Below, piece by piece: positions 18,774 to 28,206 of a stretch of 35,000 nucleotides of DNA. The position numbers and the translations under genes were made by a program. Source of the stretch: Prorocentrum cordatum. Lineage: Eukaryota > Sar > Dinophyceae > Prorocentrales > Prorocentraceae. The notes below the pieces were generated by a model that saw only the letters and a list, made by a program, of their open reading frames with translations, was not told the origin of the DNA and made no database searches. The stretch is taken from assembly GCA_963575745.1 (NCBI GenBank), contig CAUYUJ010018726.1:1198612-1233611 (forward strand), in the 5' to 3' direction. Position 1 is the first letter of the stretch; every line of letters starts with the position of its first letter.

Positions 18774-19300
18774 CGGAAACAGCCAACAATGCAGGGGCAT
18801 TTGCTGCGACTGCACCCGCCGCGTTGCCGGCCGATGACATGTGGCTGAGGCACATGAGCCACCGAGAGGAGCGCGCAGTGGCTCCAATCTCCACATGCCC
18901 ACATGCCATATGGGCGAGACACTCGCCCGCGCAGCCAGCGCAGGACGGGGGGGCCAGCGGACGCGCGCAGTGGCATCGGTGCGATATCCGAGCGCGACAT
19001 GCTACGCACTGTGTTGATGGTGAGCGCAGATGGTCAGATAGGCATGCGCGCCGACGAAGATGCGTCCATGAACGCGCCGCTCGCATCTGCACCGCGCTGG
19101 CCCATGCATGACGAGCATCCCGCGGCCTGGATTTCCGGAGAGAATCCCATCGCGGAGGATGGGGGCCTTCGGATACATGAACGTCTGCACGTCTCTGACA
19201 AGGAACGATTGGGCGTTGGAGCAGAGGCGCCGCAAGGGCACGCATGGCACGACGCTGTCTGAGGCGCCAGGAATATTCGGATAACGCCATGATTTGGCCC
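18774..19300 (+). pseudogene. Copia Gag-side region, unassigned
   Basis: Frames 18719-19111 and 18903-19262 overlap and neither is clearly the coding one throughout. An Ala-rich stretch (18770-18840) gives way to sequence with no recognisable capsid motif. It is treated as decayed polyprotein because coding homology resumes at 19300 in the same orientation. Confidence 0.3.
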
Positions 19301-19801
19301 TGGCTTCAAACAGTGGGACTATAGCGGAGGGAATGCTGACAATCCTTCTTGACATCGGCAGCAACGTCAACATCGTTGAGAACGGCGCAGGCATTTGAAC
19401 GGGCACCCCGTTCCCATGGACACGACAACAAGAAGCTGGACCTGACGAAGAGGCTCTACGCGTCGGGAGTGGGACATGGCGCCGCTATATGTGACAGGCC
19501 CTTGCACTGCAAAGTTGCGCGCAAGGAAAAGGGAGATCCGGCGGGGGCGCCTGCTGCGCCGAGACTTGATACCGACTCAGCTAACGTGGCTGAGGGTTCA
19601 GGGGAACATCTCCCTGCTAGTCTGGGTCTGAGGAATGCGCCTAACATGAGGACTACCCTGATCCTGGAGCAGGGGCGCGAGAAGATGATCATCCCTGGCT
19701 CTCAAGCTCCTGCTTTGGAAGGGTGCCAGAGTATTCGATTTGATGAAAGCGCCATCTGGGCACCTGGCGCTCGAGGTCGACGAGTGCGGGACCGCGACTG
19801 A
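19301..19801 (+). pseudogene. Copia aspartic-protease-like segment
   Basis: A short frame through the ATG at 19333 reads MLTILLDIGSNVNIVENGAG, with the Asp at 19351-19353 in the position of a retropepsin D-T/S-G motif (here D-I-G-S). After a frameshift the next frame gives KKLDLTKRLYASGVGHGAA, then LGLRNAPNMRTTLILEQGRE and KMIIPG. This hydrophobic layout is that expected of the second half of a retropepsin, where a conserved LGL or similar precedes a strand pair. The Thr/Ser-to-Ile position may be a family feature or damage. The protease would cleave the polyprotein during particle maturation. This copy is broken at least twice. Confidence 0.55.
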
Positions 19802-19813
19802 GGACAAAGGTCG

Positions 19814-20774
19814 ATGTCGTTTACTACCATGGCCAATCCTCTATGCGAGGATGCCCCGCTGCTCGCCCAAGAGGCAGCTGGCGCAGAGCCAGCTGCGGGG
19901 ACGCCCGCTATGAGCGATGCCTATGCATATATGATGTCACAGGATATCAAGGGCATCAGCTTTTCCATTATCGAGGAGACGCTTGCATTTACGATCCAGT
20001 CTCTGGTGAATAACACTTTGAAGACCTGGCATCGCAGGAATACGTCCTTCGGAACTGTCCCCGCCTCGGCCGACCAGGACGTCGCCTTGCGCAACTTGCA
20101 GGCGAAGTTATGTCAGGCCTTTCCACGAGGGCGGCAATGAGTGGACGCCGCCCGACGCGAAGGCAGGGTCACCTGCGGAAGGGGATGATGCCGCTGAGAG
20201 GTTGGATCTTTTTACTTCGAGCAGCGGCTTTGCAGCGCAGTATTTCGCGGGCATTTGGACGCCCCCACCGCTTGAAAATGAGTAACAGGGGCAGGCGCGT
20301 GCCACGGCCACCCACGCTTGCTCTGACTGGCCGAACACTCAGGTTCTGTCATCTAGCGCGGGGAAATCTGCATTCATTTCTCAGGCGCCGGCTGCGGGCG
20401 CCAGGTGCAACGGCAAGCCCGGCTGCGCGGCTGCCAAGGACAGCAGTGGACCCGGCTGTGTGGCCGCTGCAGCAAAAGAGCGCTCATCGCATCATTATCA
20501 GTCTCGTGCACTTGGCATTGAGGACATACGGACAGCTTGCGCTGAAATCCGAGCTCGTGGCTACATGTTACATGTGTGACCGCATTACACATGCAGAGAT
20601 TATGACCTGTACTGACACACAGTATTTGGGTGCTCTACTCTCAGGGGAATATCAATTGTCGCGGGTGGCAGCGCCCGCTGATTGGCACGTTGGGTTGCCT
20701 GCGAAGCGGGCAGGGCCGCGTTATCAACGCATCAAAAAATTGACGCCTAAGGCTCGGGCTCTACGTCTGTCTAT
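19814..20774 (+). pseudogene. Copia interdomain region, frames broken
   Basis: A 108-codon open stretch (19814-20140) is protein-like (IEETLAFTIQSLVNNTLKTW). Beyond it the plausible frame changes (DAAERLDLFTSSSGFAAQYF near 20190-20250), while a long Arg-rich frame over 20110-21081 looks like a shadow. No domain is identified. Confidence 0.35.
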
Positions 20775-21563
20775 TTGTACTTGGGACCGCCAGGTTATTT
20801 CTGGAAACAGGGCCCCATGCGAGATGCCATTGAAGATCTCGACTTGCAGGCCATGCGTAGGCGATGCAGCCATTTCGGTTTTACATGCGACCTTTCACGT
20901 AAGTTGCGTAGCGCATCATATCTGCAAGTGGCAACTACCTACACGCGCATCCCAACCAACTTGTGGAGGTGTACGCGTCAAACTACAGGGAAACTTACCC
21001 ACCTTGCTGAGCATGAATTGGACTGGCATGCCCAAGGCGATCAGCAGGCAGAATGGCGCAAGAAAGCATTGGCTAGCATGACCGCGAGATTGATTGATCA
21101 GGTGGATTTGCACAAAACAAAGAGAAACCACACAAGTGCTGTACACCTCAGCATTCGCGCACGAGTGGATAAAGGAGCTCGGACTTGCGTTCAGTCTCCG
21201 AAGAATGGCCCTGAATGGGACCATGTCGTAAGAGTGGTAATGGTGAACGTGGGCGACAATTCGACTATGCAAGACATCGAGATCCAGGACCAGCCTACCC
21301 GGTACAATGACAATGCACCGTTACCGAGTGGTTTAACAAACATTCGTACTCGGTTATACTGGGAGCCGCCAGAACCGGCTCTCATCGGGCAGGGGGGCCC
21401 ACGTCCACGCCCACGGCGAGTTGCGCTCGTCGGCGACGATCGCCCCCCTTCCCCTTCGATTGAGCGTGGCCGCGTGTTCCCTTCTATCCCTGAATTTCCG
21501 ACGCTGTGTTCTTCTGGCATTGAACAACAGACAGCCTGGCCGACCGACGCCCGAATCAAATAG
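20775..21563 (+). pseudogene. Copia conserved middle domain, function unknown
   Basis: The longest clean coding-like stretch before the methyltransferase-like part, 262 codons. It includes YLGPPGYFWKQGPMRDAIE, a Cys/His-containing RRRCSHFGFTC, SYLQVATTYTRIPTNLWRC and a helical WHAQGDQQAEWRKKALASM. The tail (after about residue 190) is Pro/Arg-rich and likely a linker. The segment appears real because it is long, non-repetitive and in the right place, but I cannot assign a function. Its left edge is set by a likely frameshift, not by a genuine start codon. Confidence 0.5.
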
Positions 21564-21710
21564 AAATAATAGGAGAAAGCCGACAAAGAAACGGGCATCA
21601 AGCCACACAAGATACTCAAGATAGTCGAAGAAGACAGCGACGACTGCGGGGTCGACCTGAAAGGTCTCGGATGTAGTGCGTGCTACGCCGACGTTCCCCT
21701 TGTCTCCGGC

Positions 21711-22546
21711 ATGGATGATGAAGAGGAAACCTTCATCACATTACCTGCGGGGCTACCTGCTGAATCCAAAGCAGATGTAGTCGCCATAATCCCAACGTTA
21801 TGCCATGGACGACGCAACAAGGTTGACATGTTGGAATTGTGTGGAGGAAGTGGAGGTATATCGCAGCTAGCATTCAGCCGAGGTTTGTCCTCCAGGGGAA
21901 CCTTAGACAAACGCTCCGATGTCGACCCTGGAAACAAGGATGTCCAGGATGCAGTGATGCACTACCGAGACGTTTGCTTCGTCAACGTTGTCATGCAACA
22001 ACCCAACTGCAGAACGACTGGACTACCTTCATATTCCAACTCCCAAGCCAACTTTGATGCTTTGCATGAACACCACAAAGAAGATCTTCCACACATCAAG
22101 TTCTGTGGTAAGGTTGCTCTACGCCAGAACGATCTTCGACGATTTTATTCACGAGAACAACCATTGGGCACTTGGGTGGGACAGATACCACCATGGACCA
22201 CATTGGCCACATGCAAGGACACTTGCAAGGTGAATATGGATCAATGGACTACCGTCTTACGCGATTCCCATGGGGTACCGATACGAAACCGACCGATGTC
22301 ATGGAAAACCACAGCCTTCTGCTCACGCTTTTTGAACGAAGACGATGTGTTGGTCATCATCAACGTGCGTCGATTTGTAACAAAGAACTGTCCATTGCTA
22401 CACATGAGACTCCAAGTGGGCAGTCACTTTTTGTCGACGCAGTTCAGATCGCACGCGATCTTTTCCAGGTAAGCCGTGACCCCTTTCATATTTCATGGTC
22501 ACCCTTATTCTTCCACCGTGCTAGTCACCAACGTGAGGGGATATGA
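21711..22546 (+). pseudogene. Copia-encoded SAM-methyltransferase-like domain
   Basis: Frame 21711-22472 encodes VDMLELCGGSGGISQLAFSR (LELCGG at codon 41), a glycine-rich loop after a hydrophobic strand as in motif I of Rossmann-fold methyltransferases. About 56 residues on is QPNCRTTG, and about 52 further REQPLGTWV. The order and spacing resemble motifs I, IV (PCQ) and VI (ENV) of C5-cytosine DNA methyltransferases, but the canonical PCQ and ENV triplets are not present, so activity is doubtful even in an intact relative. After about 22285 the reading frame shifts and coding continues in another frame to 22546 (SLLLTLFERRRCVGHHQ). Incorporation of cytosine methyltransferases into dinoflagellate retrotransposons is established. 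Whether this domain belongs to that lineage is inference. Confidence 0.6.
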
Positions 22547-22643
22547 TTTGGACGATCCAATTATCCTTCGGTAACCCGACGGTTCGACCCCGAGACCGCC
22601 CTCGGGAGGGCTAGGATGTTCTGCGTGCGCGGATAATGTTAAC
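22547..22643. other. Broken linker with a small hairpin
   Basis: CCCGAG and CTCGGG (22589-22606) form a short stem. GGTTCGACCCC at 22581-22591 resembles a tRNA B-box but no cloverleaf folds around it. In one frame the product reads TRRFDPETALG, compatible with decayed polyprotein. Confidence 0.35.
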
Positions 22644-23022
22644 GTGCACTTTCTTTCGCATGACAGAAATCCCAATCATTCCAGGTCGCACTATAAGGGG
22701 GGCTACCTTTGGGAATGTCCGAGCTGCAAGAAGAACTACGGCCAGAACAGGCCTGGACATGCACGGACACCTGGCAAATGCAAGTTTGCCGAACCTTGGG
22801 CGCTGCCTGGCAATCACGGACAGGCACCGCCGGCTCCTGCCGAACCAGCAGCACCACCACCCGAGGCGCAAGCCGCACCACCACTTGTGCTGCTACGCGC
22901 AGCAAGACCCGGCTCTAGAGCCGGACCCACGGCGGGCGCCAGCAGCCACTACATTACAGTAGGCAGACATGCTGCTGAACATGCTGCAGGGCAACCTGCC
23001 TTGAGCGGAGCTGGGAGTCCCG
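22644..23022 (+). pseudogene. Copia CCHC-type zinc finger and Pro/Ala linker
   Basis: The frame reads YLWECPSC then a basic stretch, RPGHARTPGKCKFAE. Zinc ligands are C at 22716 and 22725, H at 22758 and C at 22779, giving C-x2-C-x10-H-x6-C. This is a short zinc finger, wider than the retroviral C-x2-C-x4-H-x4-C knuckle. It is followed by a Pro/Ala-rich linker (PAEPAAPPPEAQAAPP). Such fingers usually bind nucleic acid. Position just before the pre-integrase finger is consistent with a structural role in the polyprotein. Confidence 0.55.
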
Positions 23023-23316
23023 ATGGCCACATCCGATTGCGGAGGATATCCACTTCCACCGCCGCCAGCGGGTAACCCTGCTGCTCGACCACGACTTCCA
23101 GACTGGTCATGGTTCGACGTACAAATCAGTATACAAAACTTACGAAGCCTGGACCCAAACGCGGTAACACGGGAGCTGCGGAAGTTACATTTGCGTTGGG
23201 CCCATGCGAAAGAGCCTAAGTTGAGATTCGTCTTAACCAAGATAGGTCTGGACAGCGTCAAACTCAACCTGTTTAAAGGCGTCTGCGGCACATGCCGGGA
23301 GTGCAGGGCTTTGGGA
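23023..23316 (+). pseudogene. Copia GAG-pre-integrase HHCC domain
   Basis: The residues KLHLRWAHAKEPKLRFVLT and VCGTCRECRALG carry the H-x4-H-x26-C-x2-C zinc site (H at 23188 and 23203, C at 23284 and 23293) typical of the integrase N-terminal domain in Copia elements. The domain assists integrase multimerisation and DNA binding. It is the clearest family marker in the window. The frame is lost just after CRALG, where coding jumps to the next frame. Confidence 0.75.
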
Positions 23317-23835
23317 CAAGCCTGGGCATACGGTTTTGCCATATTGCACTGCCTGGCAAGTTCAACGAGGAAGTTGACTGTGCTCTTATGTTTGACAAAC
23401 AAGAACATAGTATAGTTCATAGCATCGATCGTTGCATTCGATCTGCTGCTGGAATGGAGATACAAGACAAGACGATGACCAGCATCCTGGGTGCATACCA
23501 TCTGTGCTGGATGCTGTTTGGAAATGCGAAGGTATTCTACTCCGATGGAGGGGGCGCCCATCAACAACGACACTGCGAAAACAGTCCTTAAGGCAAATGG
23601 CACTGAACTACGGATACGTGCGCGTGGACAACACGCTACGACGATCGCAACCAGACATGGCAGACTGCGCCATCTACTTCATGTCATGGACTCTGACTTT
23701 AACAGATTAGACATACCTCTTGTGTTCACACGACTACTGCATGAGGCCTTGTTTGCCGCCGACTCGTTCACCTTCTATAGTGAGGTGTATCGATGCAACG
23801 TCCTGTTCGGACGACAACACGGCAATGCTCCCTGA
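23317..23835 (+). pseudogene. Copia integrase catalytic core (DDE, damaged)
   Basis: VDCALMFDKQEHSIVHSID supplies the first Asp (23376) and KVFYSDGGGA the second (23544), 56 residues apart as in retroviral-type integrases. After a frameshift near 23555 the protein continues as NNDTAKTVLKANGTELRIRA. Exactly 35 residues past the second Asp, where the catalytic Glu belongs, the codon is Thr (within TIATRHGRL). The catalytic triad is therefore incomplete. The enzyme joins element cDNA to host DNA. This copy cannot. Confidence 0.75.
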
Positions 23836-24251
23836 CTTTTCTATCTTGGATCACGAACAGCCGACGGAATTGTGGGATCATTCTCGTGCACAGATGATGC
23901 ACAAAGTATGTATTGAAGCTATCACGCAGGCCACTGCAGTAGCCAAGACCAATCGTGCATTACGCACTAAGACAACTGTCACCGATCAGCACTACTACGA
24001 CGAAGGAGAATTAGGTGATTACCATCGCCCCACAACCACGAAGGCGGACTGGGGAGGCTGGAATGGCCCATTCCCAGTCGTAAGAGACGATCCCGAGAGG
24101 GGTCAAGTCATCATTCGTTTGGGCATTTGGGCTGCCGCGACGTGCAGGCACAATGCGGCGATGCACGACGTTCACTCTATATTGAGGCTTTGATAGCCAG
24201 GGAAATTCTAGACTCGTCGCGCGTCCCCGCCAGCCCATCCAGAAACAACGC
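23836..24251 (+). pseudogene. Copia integrase C-terminal part
   Basis: Frame 2 reads TELWDHSRAQMMHKVCIEAI, then AKTNRALRTKTTVTDQHYYD, GELGDYHR, then WNGPFPVVRDDPERGQVIIR. A helical segment followed by a small beta-rich, SH3-like module is what integrase C-terminal domains show, with a tryptophan-glycine turn before the strand. Near 24170 the frame shifts again, and IEALIAREILDSSRVPASPS is read in frame 1 up to the break at 24251, where a foreign insert begins. Confidence 0.6.
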
Positions 24252-24299
24252 CCAGGCGGGTAGAGGGTCGTTCTGAGGGGCTATTCGGCGTCGTGGGTT

Positions 24300-24430
24300 C
24301 CTCGGGGGGGCCTCCTTGGGCCGCTTGGGATCCTCTTGGGGGCATCCTGGGGGGCCTCTTGGGGCTCTTGGGGCCATCTTGGGGCCTCTCGGGCCCCCCC
24401 GGGCGCTTCTTGGGGCCATCTTGGAGGACG
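24300..24430 (+). repeat. 11-bp periodic array, copy 3 (inside the insertion)
   Basis: TCTTGGGGGCA, TCTTGGGGC, TCTTGGGGCCA and TCTTGGAGG recur at 9-13-bp steps, same orientation as copies 1 and 2. Confidence 0.75.
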
Positions 24431-24746
24431 CCGATCAAACAAGAGGGGGGCCTCGATTAGGCTCGCCCCCATCAGGAGACTCAAATGGGGCCACAACCAG
24501 TGTAGAATCAATGATTTGTTCCCTCGCCGATGCCGTTTTGGACGCTCTGTCCGCTCGCGCCCCCCCCCCCGCCCAGGTCCGCGGGGGGGGCGGGGGGGGG
24601 GGAGGGGTCAAGTTGCCCCCTCCCGCCCGCAAGCCGTCTCGCTCACTCCCGCCCGCCCTCCCGGCGCACGCGGCGCCCGAGTCTGGCCCGAGCCTCGGCG
24701 CATTCAGCAGTCGTCTTGGGATGGGCAGCTACTGGGGGCCAACCGC

Positions 24747-24794
24747 CGCCGCAGCCGCCGCCGCCGCCGCCGCGGCCGCCGCCGCCGCCGCCAA
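24747..24794 (+). repeat. (GCC)n microsatellite
   Basis: About fifteen GCC triplets with one GCA and one GCG interruption, giving poly-Ala, poly-Pro or poly-Arg in the three frames. Confidence 0.9.
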
Positions 24795-24970
24795 GTGCAC
24801 TTTGCATTGTTTTTTGACAGGGGTGGTGGTGGGGGGGGGCGGGGGGGCGCATCGGCTCGGCTGCGCATGTTCCGAGTTTGGAGGCAGAGTGCGTTTTGCA
24901 TTGCCTTTTTGCAAGGGATGGTGGGGCGGCGTCGGCATGGACTCGGGTTGGCCCCCAGTCGCCGGGGGGG
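24795..24970 (+). repeat. ~95-bp tandem duplication
   Basis: GTGCACTTTGCATTGTTTTT at 24796 and GTGCGTTTTGCATTGCCTTT at 24889 each lead into A/GGGG-TGGTGG, GGGGCG and CGGC-TGG blocks. Two diverged units follow one another. Confidence 0.6.
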
Positions 24971-25095
24971 GGGGGGTGTTCATTCGTCGGGAACAGTGAT
25001 AAACCCTTCCCCAAAGGGGATGAGGGAAGGGTGGAATAGGAAACGCCTTAAACCACCGACGCCCAGAGGGCTGGTGGGATTGGTTCCGACAACGC

Positions 25096-25741
25096 TGCAT
25101 TGCGGACAGCGTTGACGTTCGTGGCCAGTTTACCTGCGGGGGGACCTGCAATGACATGTGGCTATGTCCCGACCAAGAGGGGGATGCTTCAGATGACAAG
25201 TGCAAGACGACCATCTCTTCAGGTACATGTGGCTACACACTACCTGACCAGAAACTTCTTCCGCATTGAGAACGTAGTTTCGGCCAGGCTAGCCGAGAGT
25301 ATCCTTGAGCTACGTCCGGTTGCTTGCGCTGGCGGTTGCGCATTGGTCCACTATGACAGCGATGTGAATCCAGGATTTCATTATTATAACGCAGAAGGCA
25401 CCGCCCTTAACATTCACGATATAACGGGACCGGCACATTCTAGGATCATCCAGTGCCTGAGGTTAACCAGACCTCGAGCGGGCTTTGATCAGGATCTGAT
25501 AAGGTTTGAGGAATTGGCGGATGCACCGACGCCGGATGGAACCGCGAGAGAAGCCTCAGAAGCCGCACCACCACAGGAGGATGGACGGCTTCCCACGATT
25601 TATGAAGCCTCGGGGGCTGGCCTCGAGGCGCACGCTATGGAAGTGTGGTATACGGAATTACAGGATGAAATGGGAACTACTGGAGGCAACTCCACTAGAG
25701 GATCTTTCCACCGTAACCACACACATGATTCCAGACAATAG
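25096..25741 (+). pseudogene. Copia region between integrase and RT
   Basis: Continues the polyprotein in frame 2 after the insertion: LRTALTFVASLPAGGPAMTC, TRNFFRIENVVSARLAESIL, CAGGCALVHYDSDVNPGFHY. A 640-bp clean frame with natural composition implies relatively recent coding. No family is recognised for this segment. It may be an extended integrase tail or an RT N-terminal extension. The frame begins by fusion at the insertion point, so the apparent TTG start has no meaning. After about 25700 coding passes to another frame. Confidence 0.5.
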
Positions 25742-26133
25742 TGCGCTGACCACTGTAGCTGAAGAGCCGCGGGGGCACCTGCCTAAGTGGGGCCCCCCAC
25801 GCGACTCCGACATCGAGGAGACGTATCATGTCCCATGGTGTTCCACGGTCGAAGCTTGCAGTTACGGACTGGACTCAGGCGAACATGGACAATGTGTAGG
25901 ACTCGTTCGCGGCAGAAATGTCAAAGGTAGTCCTGTCCGAACAACGGCACGTGATATTCGATGCCGCCCGTGCGACCACCATGCGAGTATATGTTGCCGC
26001 CGCTGCCAAGCGAGCTGCGGTCGTCAAGTAAGATGATGTCCTCGCGAGGGCTGACATCCAGGCGATTCCCGAGAAAGTATCGAACACCCTATACAGTAAA
26101 CTCAATACATGATTTGACATCGCGTGCTTCAAA
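25742..26133 (+). pseudogene. Copia linker before RT, two stops
   Basis: Frame 0 reads HLPKWGPPRDSDIEETYHVP and CSYGLDSGEHGQCVGL. Then frame 1 takes over with FAAEMSKVVLSEQRHVIFDA and ADIQAIPEKVSNTLYSKLNT. Two in-frame stops lie in frame 1: TAA near 26033 and TGA near 26113 (before FDIACFKMQA, where a Trp codon would fit). This helical segment normally precedes the RT fingers. Confidence 0.5.
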
Positions 26134-26960
26134 ATGCAAGCCATCTCTAAATCGTCAAACATCAGGACTTCGAGCTACGCGCACAAATGGAAGTTTGCAA
26201 AGAACGAGAAGGGCGACATGGAACGCGCCATCAGATTACGCTGGGCGTTTCGAGGCTTCATGGACTTTGAAGCCTTTGACGTGGAAGCCTTTTTCGGGAA
26301 CAGCACGGCGGTCAAGCCAGAGACTACTCGCGAGCGCTGCAGCGTGCACGAAGCAATGGATCATTGCCTCCCTCGGCATCAACGTGGCCTTCCTGAAATG
26401 GTTGACCTGCCCGGAACTTGCTGCGGCAACTGGTGAACAAGGAACGCGCGTGGTGTTCTACTTTGACGCCTGGATCGGCCACCGTGCTTCGAACTCTCCC
26501 AGGATTCGATCACAACGACGAGTCGAAGCACTGCATGGAGCGCCTTAAACCAGGCACTAGCACCAAAGACGCACCCCGAGCTTTCTGACTAAAGCTCGGA
26601 AGGACCACGAGAGGTTTTGGTCTCAGACCTCGTCCTTCGACGAGGAGTTCGAGACGAGCGGCAACCTGCTTACGGCCAAACACGTTGATGATATCAATCT
26701 GGCTGGCACAGGACACCATTGACAAGCGTGTCAAGCGCGTAGAAGACACCTTTGGTAAGTGTAAACTCAACAAGCCCACGTGCGCCAATTATGCTGTGAG
26801 ATACACCAAGGCTGAGGACGGCAGTGTTGCTTTGGACCAAGACGAATACATCAAGCAGCTCCGTCCTATACAACGTCTTGAACTTACCGGCGCCGACGCT
26901 GACGCTCAGTCATCCAAGATGGTTGCATGCATGTTCGCCAGCCTCAGAGGCGCACTGGCG
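26134..26960 (+). pseudogene. Copia reverse transcriptase (RVT_2), inactivated
   Basis: Conserved blocks in order: KWKFAKNEKGDMERAIRLRW, FDVEAF, then after a frameshift IASLGINVAFLKW, later LKPGTSTKDAPRAF, LTAKHVDDINLAG and DTIDKRVKRVEDTFGKCKLN. HVDD (26681-26692) corresponds to the Y/F-V-D-D catalytic box. The motif A Asp expected before I-N-V-A-F-L is Gly (GGC, 26375-26377), so polymerase activity is lost. A TGA interrupts after DAPRAF, and at least three frameshifts are present. RT copies element RNA to cDNA in the cytoplasmic particle. Confidence 0.8.
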
Positions 26961-27421
26961 TATGCATTAATCACCCATGCGTGTTTGATGGTGCATGTTG
27001 TCTCTCTGCAGCGCGTCCAAGAACCGACCAATATACAAGTGCGACGACTGAGCGCGATTGCCAGGAAATTGCAGGCCTGCCCTGAAAAGATCGCCTGCCA
27101 GGCGATGTCCCCTACGGGCGAGGTTGACCTGCACATCGACTCAGGTTGCCGACGCCTGAGTGAAGACGCCGATGGCGAAGTCACAGGCTATGGCATTCGC
27201 GGGGCAAGCCTGCTACGGCGTGGGGGCACGCCATCTGGTAAGCCCGTCGTTCACTTGATCGGTGCGCATTGCAAGTCTCACCGCTTGCAGGTCCGCTCGA
27301 GCTATTCAGCAGAGACACTAGCAGTTGCCCACAACTTGGAGGACTGTCATCCCACGATCGTGACTCTGCACGGGCTCCACGCAGGGCCGACAACTCCCAC
27401 TCAGTTGAAAGACGTAACCCC
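26961..27421 (+). pseudogene. Copia RT C-terminus and RNase H, first part
   Basis: One clean frame continues from 26700 to 27434. It reads LQRVQEPTNIQVRRLSAIAR (RT thumb/connection), then VDLHIDSGCRRLSED with the first RNase H Asp at 27138, SSYSAETLAVAHNLED with the Glu at 27312, and TPTQLKDV, after which homology stops. RNase H removes template RNA during reverse transcription. The rest of the domain lies at 28590-28909, beyond an insertion. Confidence 0.75.
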
Positions 27422-27569
27422 ATGCCGCGGATAAAAAAAAAAACACCCAGGGATAATCAAGTTCGTGGATTTCGGGGAGATAGTAAAAGTTGCCCGCCAG
27501 AGCCGGCATAAAGAGATACCAAAAGGAAAAAGCCAACGATATCTTGAGGATCCTTGGTCTTTGGTCCTC

Positions 27570-27760
27570 TATGAGACATCCTCAAGAATGATTTGTCTCG
27601 GTTGATACATCCTCAACGAATTGCTTATTTCGTTTGAGACATCCTCGAAATATTTATCTGTTTCGCTTGAGGCATCTTCAAATTATTGCTTATTTCGCTT
27701 GAGACATCCTTGAAATCATGGTTAGCTTATTTCGCTTGAGACATCTTCAAATCATTGTTT
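27570..27760 (+). repeat. ~32-bp repeat block 1 (TTTCGCTTGAGACATCCTC)
   Basis: Repeat cores start at about 27570, 27601, 27632, 27665, 27697 and 27734, with 31-37-bp steps. A ~19-bp core is conserved and a ~12-15-bp AT-rich remainder (AAATTATTGCTTAT-like) varies. Confidence 0.85.
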
Positions 27761-27771
27761 ATTTCGCTGTA

Positions 27772-27900
27772 TTAGATTTAAGTTGTAAGCGCTTAATGAA
27801 CATTAGAATTTCCATCTGCTCGTGTAGTGGTAGCTCATGTGCTTAGTTTTCCCCCGGATAATCTACCCCAGCGATAAACCAGTTCAGGTGGCCAGGGAGA
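27772..27900 (+). repeat. ~125-bp duplicated unit, copy 1
   Basis: Begins TTAGATTTAAGTTGTAAGCG, includes CATCTGCTCGTGTAG, TAGCTCATGTGCTT and GCGATAAACCAGTTCAGG, and ends GCCAGGGAGA. Matches 28027-28151 throughout with small indels. Confidence 0.88.
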
Positions 27901-28026
27901 CAATAATAAAACTGATTAGAAAGAGAAATATAAATCATGAAGAAAAAAGAGGAGAACGATGATAAGGAGGACGAGCAGGAGAAGCAGAGCAGGCGGTAGG
28001 AGCAACAATCCAACGTTGAAAACTTT

Positions 28027-28151
28027 TTAGATTTAATTTGTAAGCGCTAAATGAAACTTACATGTTCATCTGCTCGCGTAGGGTAGCTCATGTGCTTTGG
28101 TTTCCCAAAATAATCAACCCCAACGATAAACAAGTTCAGGGCGCCAGAGAG
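28027..28151 (+). repeat. ~125-bp duplicated unit, copy 2
   Basis: TTAGATTTAATTTGTAAGCG through ACGATAAACAAGTTCAGG to GCCAGAGAGA, the partner of 27772-27900. An (AG)n run follows at 28168-28200. Confidence 0.88.
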
Positions 28152-28206
28152 AGGAGGAGAAAGAAAAACACAGAGAGAGAGAGAGAGAGAGACAGAGAGA
28201 GTATAT

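Larger units (their letters stand above)
24252..25095. mobile_element. 844-bp nested insertion with 7-bp target duplication
   Basis: ACAACGC stands at 24245-24251 and again at 25089-25095. Reading the retroelement from SPSRNNA on the left straight into ALRTALTF on the right keeps one frame, so the segment between is a clean insertion with a 7-bp duplication. It carries an 11-bp array, G- and C-runs, a (GCC)n block and a ~95-bp internal duplication, but no transposase or inverted termini were found. It could be a non-autonomous element or a filler copied from elsewhere in the genome. Confidence 0.65.

Noticed and set aside
20110-21081. 323-codon plus-strand open frame over the Copia middle region
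   Set aside because: Arg/Cys-rich product that conflicts with the better-supported frame at 20775-21563. Shadow frame.
22581-22591. tRNA B-box-like GGTTCGACCCC
   Set aside because: No A-box at a suitable distance and no T-stem or cloverleaf can be drawn. It lies in retroelement sequence.
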